Assembly: GCA_014898425.1 (NCBI GenBank)
Contig: RCSZ01000005.1
Span: forward strand, 1,364,001-1,428,000
DNA length: 64,000 nucleotides
Reading direction: 5' to 3'
Origin: Botryotinia globosa
Taxonomy: Eukaryota > Ascomycota > Leotiomycetes > Helotiales > Sclerotiniaceae
Numbering within the stretch: the stretch's first letter is position 1; each line of letters starts with the position of its first letter. A model generated the notes under the pieces. That model was not told the origin of the DNA, searched no databases, and was given only the letters and a program-made list of their open reading frames with translations. The position numbers and the translations under genes are program-made. This document shows, piece by piece, positions 1-13,111 of the stretch.

Positions 1-147
1 CGCAGAGCTTTGACCTCGCCTTCATAGAAGGTTAAGCGACTTCATCTGCACCTACGATTCTTGTAAGGAACTTGGTTTGAATCGCCGCGACAAAGCCTTT
101 TTGCTCTATTTTGCGCAACTTTACCATTTTTCTTTTGCAGTATAATT
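1..147 (+). promoter_or_regulatory. 5' flank of STE50
   Basis: This is the upstream leader of the STE50-like gene. A pyrimidine run followed by TTTTGCAG at about 131-140 lies just before the ATG at 148 and looks like a splice acceptor, so the 5' UTR may contain an intron whose donor is outside the window. No coding exon could be joined to it. Confidence 0.35.
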
Positions 148-1762
148 ATGGCATTCGAGTCCGGCACAGCATATCCGGAATCTGATGCGGACGACGAGTA
201 CGAGAGAAGTGTGCATAACAGTTCCCCAGTTCTCGCCAACGATTCAGAGGATTCCGATGGCCTTTCTTCCAGCGAACACACCCCAACTACGTATGGTAAT
301 CATGGCATCATGGACTCTTTGCCAGATTCTATCATAACGGAATGGACTGCAGATGATTGCGCCGATTTTGTAGGTAGTCTGGGACTGCGGCAGTATGGCG
401 ATCAATTCTTAGGTATGCGTTACAGCAATATTGCATGTCCTTAACCTCTTATCTAACTGAGTGGGATAGAAAACGAAATTGTTGGGGAAGCATTGGTAGC
501 ATTACAACATACCGACCTAAAGGAGATGGGAATAGCAAGTGTGGGGCATCGACTCACAATTCTTAAGAACGTTTACGACATCAAGATTAAGCAAGACGTG
601 CCTATTGAGAGTGACCACTATGTGCCACTATGTGAGTTGGTCGATTGGATGTTGCCGAATAATCAAACTGACTTCCTTTGCAGCAGCGGACGCCGAGGCC
701 CAGTATGCCACCGCGACACTCAAAGACATCAAAAATCTAGTCGAACAATTACGATTACGAGACGAACGAATGAGCGTTGCAGAGATGGAATTACGAAGGC
801 TGACTTCTGAGTACACCCGATTGAGGGAAGATCTCTTGCCGGTATTTCGAATGCATAAGGAAGGGCAGCCTTTGCCATACCATCCTCCTGGGACCAACAA
901 TCAAAGCCTATATTCTTACGATAATACCAATACGATTTCACCTCCTGCACCTACTCCCTCTTCAAGTCAATCAGGCGGACTCTCGCGAAAGTTCTCAACG
1001 AAAAAGCTGTTTCTGGAATCAACGCCAAAGAATGCGTCTCCTACATTCAATTTACAATCTAGCCAGGATAGATCTATGATGGAACACGCTCTTGATCCTG
1101 CAAATGCTGCCGAGCGGGCAGTCCTCTCTTCCTCACACCTCAATGCTATGAATAACGGCTCTCAGTCACTGTCGCCTGGACAACCTTCGCCCAATCAACC
1201 CTCTCCGACTTCCCCTCCTTCCCATATGAGTGGATCCACTTTAGCCTCACGCTCGTACCGATCCGATCAACAACCTACACCAGGCCGCAGCAATTTCCCT
1301 CAGAACGACAACGACCAATATCCTCCATCGACATACTCTCGCGACAGTACCAAACCAGCACCCTCACGGCGAGCCCAAACACCGGCCCTGGAACCACCTT
1401 CTGGTGGGGGTGGTGCCTCGGTCGAAATATTCAAATCATTCCGCGTCAGTATGGAAGACCCATGCTACAAGGTTTTACCTGCTGCACTGAAAAAATACAA
1501 TATCAACGCACCCTGGGAACAATACGCTTTGTACATCGTCTATGGGGACAAAGAAAGATGTTTGGGCATGGAAGAAAAACCGCTGATTCTATTCAAACAA
1601 TTGGATAAGGAAGGCAAGAAGCCCATGTTCATGTTGAGAAAAATCAGCCCCAATACGGAACCTGGAATACAAGATGTCCCTGGAAGCGCAGGTCTGGACG
1701 GTAGAAATGGTGGTCGCGGTGGAAACAATTCCATATACGACCCCCCCGGCGGCATTATATGA
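148..1762 (+). CDS. STE50: Ste50-type adaptor protein (SAM + RA domains), MAPK signalling
   Basis: Three exons, 148-412, 470-631 and 684-1762, with introns of 57 and 52 nt, encode 501 residues. An N-terminal SAM domain (about residues 63-128) starts at ITEWTADDCADFV and is split by intron 1. A short coiled coil rich in Leu, Arg and Glu follows (about 148-195). A long Ser/Pro-rich linker leads to a C-terminal Ras-association domain (about 380-462, beginning ASVEIFKSFRV). This SAM-linker-RA order is that of fungal Ste50, which tethers the MAPKKK Ste11 to the membrane and to Cdc42/Ras-type GTPases in mating, filamentation and osmotic MAPK cascades. The start was chosen as the first ATG of the exon, preceding the SAM domain by 60 residues. 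Function is from family knowledge; the domains are visible in the sequence. Confidence 0.9.
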
Positions 1763-3148
1763 TCTAATCGAACATTTGGATTGGACATTATTTCTTGGAG
1801 TTGCTGCACTGGTTTACACTGCATAGCGAAAGTAGGCGATATGACCAATTTTTGGGATAGTGTATGTGTATTGGAAACGGAATTTTGGAGATGACAATTC
1901 AGGGTCAATCCAGTTTATTATTTTTTCGGCTAGCTAGCTGTTTTGGTATCTTTTGGTCATATTTTTATATGAGGCGTATCGTGAGATGAATGGTTGAATA
2001 CTCGGTTTTTGGTCGAATTTGACTGTGGAAGGGAGTTCTTGGATGAAACTCGTGGTTGGGACATACGGGTAGCCGATAGGGACAAGTCAACCTTGGGACA
2101 TTTTCCTTGGGTAAAGCTGAGAGGGGCTGGGTTGGCTTGCGTGGAAAAGGAACACTAGGAAATAGGAAGACATTTACATCAAATGAAGAAGATTGATTGG
2201 ATATTCGGCAGGAATCTACAGCGATTTACAGAGATTTATCGATTGACGACTTTTCTGTCTTGACTTGAGTTTTGAGTTGGGGTTTCATGTTGATTAGTAG
2301 GGATTAATATTCGACTAATTGATTTGGGTATCCTGTCTAACAGGTAGCCAGCATTGAAGCATTTGATAAACATTTGCAAACCCTCTCCTCTCGTATAATA
2401 CGTGGAGAAAGCCTATCTAGGTTGCAATCGGAATCTGCTGGATACTAATGAGGATGCGAAGCCTCCCTCGGGTAGAAGAATACGTACGTAACCTGAGGAT
2501 AACTTCGTAGAGAAACAAACTTCGAAGCAGCGAATTAGCATGCTTAACTTCCTGGTGACGATACCAATGATATATAGAAAGAAGCTTATATAAGCAAGTC
2601 GATTACAATACTAAAGGATCGACGATACAAAAATAGAAATTGGCTGTGAGGATAACGATACCGAAACCTAATCGAACCAATAAACGTTCATAGAGCATAG
2701 AACTGTTTGCAGATCTGATTCATCAAGGAATATTCCAAGACATCTTCTTTACTCTATACAATGGTTTACGCGTGGTGAATGCATGTGAGCGGAAAGGCTC
2801 AGCCTCATCTACGAGCACTTCAGACACTTCATAGCCCTGTGAAAAGGGTAATGGATATCCACCTTGCGCATTTGAGTTGATAGGTACGTCAAGGTTACAG
2901 GTAAATATCATACACATAGCAACTTTGTACGAATCGTATTCGCAGCGGTGCCGAGATTTATTAGATCTGCCTAGCTGCTACTACTAATTGTGTTCTGTGT
3001 TTCAGAGTGATAATCAAGAAACCTCCAACACATCGTCCCTTTACCTATTTGCTTCTGAACGATTTGAAAAGCTTTGAAAGGCCAACCACACACATCACAT
3101 CACATCACATCCTGTAGCAGCCCCCTCCCTCACCTCCATCAAATCATC
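1763..3148. other. Intergenic, no gene seen
   Basis: About 1.4 kb between STE50 and the next plus-strand gene. Short ORFs here lack family resemblance and splice logic. It presumably holds the STE50 3' UTR and the promoter of the 3149 gene; a CACATCACATCACATCAC stretch (about 3092-3109) lies just upstream of that start. Confidence 0.6.
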
Positions 3149-4630
3149 ATGCTTGACGAAAACCTCCCCACCTTCTTCTTCAAAGCTTCGACCGATACCC
3201 CTCTCTCCACTCCCATCTTCCTCCGTCAGGATGGCTCTGACCTGCAACCCGAATACCTCTTCCGCAGACCCGATAGCAATCTGGCCGCCTCGAAAAATTG
3301 CTACGCCGTCGCTCTCTACGATTCCTGCAATCCCGACGTCCTCTATGCGGAAGTCTTGGTGCAGCCCGAATGGACGCAGCCCACGCTCTCCCAGGCCGAA
3401 GTTCGCGCTCAAAATGGCATTCCGCCCCCGCCCGTCCCCATCGTGCCGAATAGCTTCACCATCCAATTGTACAATCCGGATCAGCAGGTCCTGGTAAAGC
3501 AAATCGCGGGGTCGTGGAATAGTTCGGCGTATTGGGAATTCGAGATGCCGCAAATTAGTTTTCGGGCCCCGTCGGCCTCGGCGCTCGATCGCAGTCAGAG
3601 CGATCCTGCATTCTCGGATTTCACGCCGAAAGTGGCGTTTAAGTGGAAGAAGGATGGGAAGTTCTCGAAAGATTTGTCGTGCTTCCTCTCGGGCAAGACG
3701 GCAGAAGGAAAGAGGAATAAGGAGCCGGATATCCCAGTGGCTATGTTTAAAGGGGGCAAGGATCTTACCATTTACCAACCCAACATGCATCGAGTTGATG
3801 TTGAAGATTTCAAGGGCTTGGAAGTCGTACTTTTATTGTCGGCTGCAGTGATTAAGGATATATTCTTCAATGCCAGTCGCGAAATGTTTAACATCAGTTC
3901 ACCCAATGAAACTCCAGGGGCGTTTCGCAAGCGCAACAATAGCGGTCCCGTCATTCGAGAAAACGGTAGGCCTTCTATCTCTCCCGTCATGTCGGGGGGA
4001 ATCATGCCCGGTCTCCCGCCCCGTCGTACGTCGCATCCGCTTCCCACGGGCCCCTCGCCCCCACCGACAGTAAATGCACGCACGCAGTGGGAAATCGATG
4101 CCGAAACCGCGCGTCTCAAAGCGTTGGTGGAAGCCGAGGAGCGGGAACGCCAGCGCATGGAATTGTTAGAAGAGAAGCGGATTAAGAAGATGTTGGAGCA
4201 GGAAGAAAAGGAACAGCGCAGACGCGATGCCGAGATTGCAAAGGAGACGGAACGTTTGCGGAAACAGTATGGTGTTATGCCGGTTAATGGGAATGCGAAT
4301 GTGAATGCGAATGTGAATGCGAATCCGGGACAGAGAGTTCAGTTTGCGCCGCAGCAGGTGCCGCAGAGACCGACGATCACAACGCCGTATAGTGCGCCGT
4401 ATAGTGCGCCCATGCCGGCGAGACCGATGAGTACCGGGCCCGGTCCGGCTGGCTACGCGGTGGGGATGGGGATGGGGAGTGGTCCTTCTTCGTCGTCGCA
4501 GGCGAGACCGCAAGCGCAGATTAATAGTCCTTATTTGCAAGCGCCGGGGAGTGGAACGGCTAGCTCGAGCGGATTTTTTGGAGGCAAGAAAATGACAAAG
4601 GTGCAGAAGAAGAGGAGTGTTTTCTTCTAG
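3149..4630 (+). CDS. Conserved fungal hypothetical protein with charged coiled coil
   Basis: Single-exon gene of 493 residues. The ATG at 3149 (MLDENLPTFFF) was preferred to an in-frame upstream ATG because the conserved-looking, hydrophobic/acidic N-terminal part starts here. Residues 1 to about 260 form a compact region with regular beta-like patches (SFTIQLYNPDQQVLVKQ; VAFKWKKDGKFSKDLSC), suggesting a folded domain. A proline-rich linker follows, then a highly charged helix rich in Glu, Arg and Lys (about 312-376), a short NANVNANVN repeat, and a low-complexity Pro/Ala/Gly tail ending in a basic KKMTKVQKKRSVFF motif. There is no signal peptide or membrane segment. I recognise the layout as a conserved filamentous-fungal protein but cannot name a function. 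Confidence 0.8.
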   Translation: MLDENLPTFFFKASTDTPLSTPIFLRQDGSDLQPEYLFRRPDSNLAASKNCYAVALYDSCNPDVLYAEVLVQPEWTQPTLSQAEVRAQNGIPPPPVPIVPNSFTIQLYNPDQQVLVKQIAGSWNSSAYWEFEMPQISFRAPSASALDRSQSDPAFSDFTPKVAFKWKKDGKFSKDLSCFLSGKTAEGKRNKEPDIPVAMFKGGKDLTIYQPNMHRVDVEDFKGLEVVLLLSAAVIKDIFFNASREMFNISSPNETPGAFRKRNNSGPVIRENGRPSISPVMSGGIMPGLPPRRTSHPLPTGPSPPPTVNARTQWEIDAETARLKALVEAEERERQRMELLEEKRIKKMLEQEEKEQRRRDAEIAKETERLRKQYGVMPVNGNANVNANVNANPGQRVQFAPQQVPQRPTITTPYSAPYSAPMPARPMSTGPGPAGYAVGMGMGSGPSSSSQARPQAQINSPYLQAPGSGTASSSGFFGGKKMTKVQKKRSVFF

Positions 4631-5080
4631 GTGGGAGGTGTCATTGTGGGGTTTGTGAAGAGGAGGATGTATGATGTGTATCGGATTGGAGTGGGGGGGT
4701 GAAGAGGTAACATCGTGAATTACTTTGTCGTTGTTGTCGTTGCTAACTATGTTACTGTTGCTGTTGCTGTTGCTGAGATACCTGGGCATATTCAAGGAGT
4801 TGGGGAAAAGGTCCAGATTATTTTTCTTTTTCTTTTTCTATTTCTATTTCTTTTTCTGCTTATTGGGAGATACATGTCTAGATACTAGGTAGGTGTGAGC
4901 TACTCGCTACATTATCCTCATACGTGCGGTTGAATTTGGCATTTCGGAAGTGGGCAAGGGGATCTTACGTGTTTGTATGTATGTATTCATGAATGGATGA
5001 ATGGATGGATGAATCAAATATCAATTGATATAAATCGTTCTTTTCATTTTCACTTCTCTAAGAACGCAAATGTTTATAGA
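4631..5080. other. Intergenic with T-rich tract
   Basis: 3' flank of the preceding gene. It contains a (TTTTTC)n/(TTTCTA)n pyrimidine tract at about 4821-4858 and imperfect ATGGATGA repeats near 4993-5017. No gene is visible. Confidence 0.6.
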
Positions 5081-5120
5081 TGGATGGGGATGGATGGGGA
5101 TGGATGGGGATGGATGGGGA
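5081..5120 (+). repeat. 10-bp minisatellite (TGGATGGGGA)x4
   Basis: Four exact tandem copies of TGGATGGGGA directly readable in the sequence. The unit is purine-rich on the plus strand. Confidence 0.95.
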
Positions 5121-5359
5121 TAAGTATCTAGGTAGTATGAATACACGAAGTTATAACTTTAATATGGATTATATGATGTGCTGGGCCCATAAATTATTTA
5201 AACTGACTATTTAAACTGACTACCTAATAGCTAGGTATCTGATCAATATTCTCTCAACCCCTATCCCTATCCGCTTCCTTCCTTCCCTGCCCTCCACGCA
5301 CAAAGTATCCCAAAATCCCAGTCCTCTACCAACTTTTAGAAACTTTCAGATAATTAGCC

Positions 5360-5537
5360 CTGGCTCTGGCTCTGGCTCTGGCTCTGGATTGTGATTGTGA
5401 TTGTGATTGTGATTGTGATTGTGATTTAGAAGGTATATATCTATATCTATATCTATATCTACATCTACATCTACATCTACATCTACATCTACATCTACAT
5501 CTACATCTACATCTACATCTACATCTACATCTACATG

Positions 5538-5590
<53 letters not shown>
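5360..5590 (+). repeat. Compound hexanucleotide satellite array
   Basis: Successive hexamer arrays differ mostly by one base or a frame slip: (TGGCTC)n at about 5360-5387, (ATTGTG)n at about 5388-5426, (ATATCT)x4 at 5437-5460, (ACATCT)x12 at 5461-5532, one transitional ACATGT, then (ACATAT)x8 at 5539-5586. The minus strand reads through as dipeptide repeats such as VDVD and VYVY, which is a by-product of a period divisible by three and not evidence for a protein. Confidence 0.95.
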
Positions 5591-5597
<7 letters not shown>

Positions 5598-6329
5598 CCT
5601 AAACATATCCCAGTATTTCCAGCTTCGAGAATACATTCTACATATCCATCATTTCCGTTCGTGATGCGAATCATGCGACTCATGCGATTCACGCGACCAT
5701 GTAAAGCGAAACAGGAGAAACATGAGTTTTTCCACAGGAAAGATGTTATATCTCGGTAGAACCGAAATGAACGTATATATGTGTATAAACACAGCATCTG
5801 CTCGCTCGCTGGCTCACAAGATGTGCGTATGGAGAGTGCAGAGAGATCTTGTGCCGTGCTCATGAGAATGTTGATGTGGAGATACAGATTCGTTATTTAG
5901 TTTGTTTACTGCTTACTTGCATTTCATAACCTATCTCTGTTTCTGTTGTATGAAACCATCCAATCCCATCCCATCCCATTCCATGTCATCTCATCCTACG
6001 CTATCCAGAATCGTGATCCACGTATCCAAATCTCAACTCATGTTCTCATTCATTCCATCCTCCATCTCCCATACTCATCTCTCAAATTCGTTCATAAAGT
6101 CATGAAATAATATACATATTGCGCCAGCCATGCCATGCCATGCCATGCCTCTGTCCATCTCTTTCCGAATCATTTCTCAATCCAAGTAACATGATAATCT
6201 GATCTGTCGAATCCCGCAGCTCTAATCGTACAAACCATAACCAGAACAAAACACCTAAGAAGTCTTATAAACATTAATATCATTTTCGATCCAACCCCAC
6301 AGTCCCCATAAATTCTAACCTCCCACATC
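5591..6329. other. Intergenic, no gene seen
   Basis: 3' flank of the surface-protein gene on the minus strand. It has short ATCCC and CATGC pentamer runs (about 5961-5975 and 6128-6148). No coding signal is seen. Confidence 0.55.
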
Positions 6330-7286
6330 TCAAACGAGAAACCATACACCCAATCCTCCATAAATCAACACCACGCCCGCTATCCATCTTTGTGATAATT
6401 TGCCGAACTCAGTTGGCAAACCACCACTATTCGCATCGATATCAAACGGGCTTCCGCCTCCACTAACCCCATTCCCATTCCCATTATTCGATGCTGCGGT
6501 TGTTGTCGTTGTTGACTTTGATGTTGTTGCTGTAGTTTTTGTAGATATGGATGTAGTGGATTGTGCTTGGGTGGTGGTCAGTGTTGTGCTGGTACTTGTG
6601 TCTGTATTCGTATCCGTATTGGAAGAAGTAGATGTTGATTCTGAAGAATTAGATGTTGTGGAATTTGATGAAGTGGACGATGGTGATGATGATGATGTTT
6701 GAGCATTCGAAGTTTGAGCGGAACTCGAAGTATCCGTAATCGTAGATTGCGTCGTCGTAGGAAGCGCAGAAAACATTGTCGTAGCAGCAGTGAAACTAGA
6801 GCTTTGAGATGAAGATGAAGTTGAAGTTGAACTCAAAGTCGAAGTCGGAGTTGGGGCTGGGGTTAAAGTTGGAGTCGATTGCGAACTTGATGATGTCGTA
6901 CTCACACTCAAAGTCGAAGTTTTCATATCCGTTGTAGTCGAGGTTGATCTTGATTTCGTAGTAGAACTTTTGATATTCGGACATAAAGCTGCAATGATTC
7001 CACCATCTTTGACGATTCCCAATAACGTATTGGAAGCTACATTATCGTTCAAACAAGCATTACTAACACATGTAGCTTTTGATGTTAAGGCTGATTGGCA
7101 GTCAAGGGAACACCCATTGTTGAAGTCTGATAGTTTGCAGTCTGAGATTGCGGTATTATATTCCACAAAGCAACCCAACGAAACTGCGGTTGGTGAGACT
7201 AATTGGAAGTTTGCAAGTGACAAGGCGTTTGTAAGACGCAGAATACACAACAAGCAAGAAATGATCGCCAAAAAATACCGCCGCAT
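6330..7286 (-). CDS. Ser/Thr-rich cell-surface protein with Cys domain and probable GPI anchor
   Basis: Single-exon gene of 318 residues. The start at 7286 (MRRYFLAIISCLLCIL) was chosen because it gives a typical signal peptide, with cleavage likely near residue 21. A globular region (about 22-110) carries seven cysteines in the pattern GCF-DCK-GCS-DCQ-TCV-ACL-LCP. A long stalk of almost pure Ser/Thr follows (about 113-275), as expected for heavy O-mannosylation. The C-terminus has small residues (NSGG) and then a 16-residue hydrophobic tail ending GGLGVWFLV with no basic residues after it, which is typical of a GPI-attachment signal. It is probably a cell-wall or plasma-membrane mannoprotein. 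The Cys region resembles uncharacterised fungal surface proteins and I cannot assign a ligand or enzyme activity. Confidence 0.75.
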   Translation of the reverse strand: MRRYFLAIISCLLCILRLTNALSLANFQLVSPTAVSLGCFVEYNTAISDCKLSDFNNGCSLDCQSALTSKATCVSNACLNDNVASNTLLGIVKDGGIIAALCPNIKSSTTKSRSTSTTTDMKTSTLSVSTTSSSSQSTPTLTPAPTPTSTLSSTSTSSSSQSSSFTAATTMFSALPTTTQSTITDTSSSAQTSNAQTSSSSPSSTSSNSTTSNSSESTSTSSNTDTNTDTSTSTTLTTTQAQSTTSISTKTTATTSKSTTTTTAASNNGNGNGVSGGGSPFDIDANSGGLPTEFGKLSQRWIAGVVLIYGGLGVWFLV

Positions 7287-8904
7287 GTTGAATTGATTGG
7301 TGATATCTCTGCAGACCTTCAGGTCGTGCAAAAGAAAAAAGGTTCGAATGTAGCCTAAACCTGGATCACCGTCCTGATGGAAGTCTTGAGTTGAATGATG
7401 TATCCAATAATTAGATCGCAATAAGGATCACAATAATGCTCTCCAGACAGTTCGTGTTGACGGGAGTTGAAAGAGTTTGCCAGGTGTTGAAACTCGTCAC
7501 GTTTGAGATCCTTCGTTTGTACTGGATGATCCGACTCAACACACCACAATAGCCTTGCTTTCGCGACGTAATTTGTCTGATACAACCCAACCGAGCGTTT
7601 GATTTTACTATTTGAAAAAAAAAAAAAAAGATGCTATTTGAAAAGGTAGTTCGTGCCAGATGGTACCTGCCGACTGATGACGCAGTTCTTGAGAGGAAAG
7701 GGGAAAATGAAATTCCGATGTTCTAGTGTTTGGTCCCCGTTCCGTTATAGCGATGAGCTGTTCATTCGATATGAAGTGGTAACGGCACTGTGCATGATGA
7801 ATGCTGGTGCATCATGACAGGAACGCAAAGAGAGAAAAGAGATGCAATAAGAAAATATGTTTCCAGAAAAGAAACGAATGATGAGGAAACAGAGGAATGA
7901 ATATATGGGAGGTCAAAGTAGAAGAAGGAGTAACACAATGAACGGGAAGACGACCAAAGATGCAAGCTGATCAAACACTCCGGAGAGAGGTAATAGTTAA
8001 ATAAAGGGAACCTACATCATTGATTCGACCTTGCGAGTATCTGATCCAGTCTTTCCATACAGAAATACTGTGGCTTATAACTATTGAACTGGATTCAACA
8101 CGGCATTGGATGAAGCACCCATTTTCATCGTCTAGGCACAGTCATCTTCTCACCCAATGGATGGAAGCGAAGCGTTTGGAAAAGAGATGGGAATGGCATA
8201 GAATTTGCGTGGTTGTTTGCCTATGAAACTTGTGAAAGGGTTTCATAGTATGACGATCCATTGGACAACGAGATGGTTCATGGGTGTGATAATAATAATA
8301 CGCTTCGCCCATGTAGAATGTATTCCTGGAGCTGAGGCTGATTCAGCTGTAGATATATATAAGAATGTCCGGATTGAAAGTAGACAACTGAAGTGAAGCC
8401 GTGATGAAAATATTGAGATATACGTAAATTCCAATGAATGTGGAAATAGACTACTCACGCAAGATATTATTATAAAAGGCAAAGAAAGTATGAATCTGAT
8501 GATAAAAGCAAAACCCCTCGTTTAAGGTTACCGAACTGTCTCTATCAAAATACTAATCCTACCCCACATTATCACCAAATCTCCGTCCGATTACCTCATT
8601 GGTCCAACACACAAATAAATTCAGCCTTCAATCCAGCCTCGCCGACGAGGTCTCAAAAAACATACGACAAGCCATCAATTCCACAGCCCAAGTCCAGTAT
8701 CTACCCAAATCTCCATTCCTCCTAAGAAATCGCATGCCCCAAGTTTCCTCTCGCATTGTACACTATCAATTGTCTATCCATCCCGTCCTATCGCCAATCC
8801 CCCCACTCAACTCCTCCCTCCTATCGCCCGTCCCTACATATTTAAGCAAGCACACCATAGCAAAACCGCATCTATCCAACCCCGAATCCACACACCCCGT
8901 CGAA
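7287..8904. other. Divergent intergenic region
   Basis: About 1.6 kb separating the divergent surface-protein gene (-) and the 8905 gene (+), so it should hold both promoters. A poly-A tract of about 13 lies near 7615. No convincing gene was found; the short ORFs have no recognisable content. Confidence 0.5.
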
Positions 8905-9468
8905 ATGGCCTCCGAACCCACCACACCTGTGCGCGTATCAAAAAGCGCCGCAAACTACTCGCCCACGACCCAAGATGCGGATTTGCGCTCGCAGATAAAT
9001 TCGATATTATTAAAAGATGGCCATGTTGCCAAGTACGTCTTTGCCCCCGCCCTCTCTCCTTCAGATCCAAAAACCAAACTGACCTCTCTCCTTAACAGAA
9101 TCCAAGAAACCCTCCTCCACTCCCTCCACTCCTCTCCCACAAACTGGCCAACCCTAATTCAAAACCACGCGCTTTCCCTCCTGCGTTCGGGTCACTACAC
9201 TACATTCCCGCTGCTCATCGCCAAAGTACTTGAAGACATCCGTGCCGATACAATAGCACTCGCTTCATCCGACCCCTCCAACTCATCCCCTCACCCCTCC
9301 ACCAACGGATCCTCAGACAAAAAGGAAAAGGAAAGCAAAGAAAAAGACGCCGCGCCTAAAGGAAGAGGTGAAAGGGGACAAAGTCTCGCGTTGCCGAAAA
9401 GTGTCGTGGATGAAGGAGTGAGGATTACGAGGGAGTCATTAGAAGCTGTTTGTGAGGTTGTGGAGTGA
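8905..9468 (+). CDS. Small conserved fungal protein, function unknown
   Basis: Two exons, 8905-9032 and 9099-9468, give 165 residues. The 66-nt intron (GTACGT...TTAACAG) is a multiple of three and has no stop, so unspliced reading also stays open; splicing is favoured because it joins GHVAK to IQETLLHSLHS and removes a proline-rich segment of ordinary intron sequence. The conserved core (DLRSQINSILLKDGHVAKIQE, then NWPTLIQNHALSLLRSG) is helical and is followed by a Ser/Lys/Glu-rich linker and a final helix (SVVDEGVRITRESLEAVCEVVE). There is no signal peptide or membrane segment. The helical core and C-terminal helix look like a conserved family of filamentous fungi; I cannot name its role. 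Confidence 0.75.
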   Translation: MASEPTTPVRVSKSAANYSPTTQDADLRSQINSILLKDGHVAKYVFAPALSPSDPKTKLTSLLNRIQETLLHSLHSSPTNWPTLIQNHALSLLRSGHYTTFPLLIAKVLEDIRADTIALASSDPSNSSPHPSTNGSSDKKEKESKEKDAAPKGRGERGQSLALPKSVVDEGVRITRESLEAVCEVVE

Positions 9469-10329
9469 ACCCTCGAACGTCTTCGGGGTTGTTGCATTTC
9501 TGGGAGTTGAGTAAGGAGGGGCGATGAGGAATCAGGATTGGCGTAAAAAGGAGACGAAGAAGCGGGGAAGGGTATATGTCACTGGTATTAACCTGCGTTT
9601 GTTCTGGCCTCTCGATATAAACACAGATACCTAAAGGAAGGAACTATTGGATTCAATATGGATGCATTGGCAAATCGGAATCGACTTGCCAAAAACTCTC
9701 CCAGATCCGCCTCTATTATTTACATCATTTATCAAGATAGCACGACACAGTTGAAGTAGAGAAAAGGAATTGATACATGGGTGGCCGGTTTGCAGTAGTT
9801 TCTTCATTCTATGCAATGAGTGAACTACCTATGCTATGGAGTATACTAGGAGTTTAAAAGAAGATTTGGGATTTGGGAATGATGAGGGACTACAAGGCCG
9901 GGAATGTTCTGGGCGTTTACGTTAAATTTATTGCACAAGAGAATCATGTCGAATATCATGTAGAATAGTCGAGGCGCCATGCCATGCATACTCGAGCGGG
10001 GCTTGTAGGATTAAATTTTTATTTCAACAGGTCTTCTCCTAACAATCACTTCACTCAACACACAAGCAAGATCGAATTGTAATGAAATACGTTTTTATAA
10101 GGTATTCTATGCTAAGGGCACCACCTTGGCCACATATCGCCATGAATGAAACTCTCCAGACCTCTCCCAACCCTTCATACAATGACTTTTAGGGGTCATG
10201 AATGCAACTTTGATCTGCAGAAATCTCTAGCCTCTACGTCAAAGTCCACCGGGCCAAATGCCCTCCCAATCGTTAGCTCCTCATTTATGCTGTAAAATGA
10301 CGTAAAAATATGATATTAAGAGTACAGAT
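9469..10329. other. Intergenic (convergent 3' ends)
   Basis: About 0.86 kb between the 3' ends of the 8905 gene (+) and CDC48 (-). It should contain both 3' UTRs. No further gene is seen. Confidence 0.6.

Positions 10330-13111
<2,782 letters not shown>

Noticed and set aside
4166..4795. Minus-strand ORF of 209 codons rich in Arg/His/Asn
   Set aside because: It is antisense to the 3149-4630 gene, and the odd composition mirrors that gene's coiled-coil and repeat regions.
5346..5863. ORFs encoding VDVD, VYVY and MYMY repeats
   Set aside because: They are by-products of hexanucleotide satellites, whose period of six keeps frames open.
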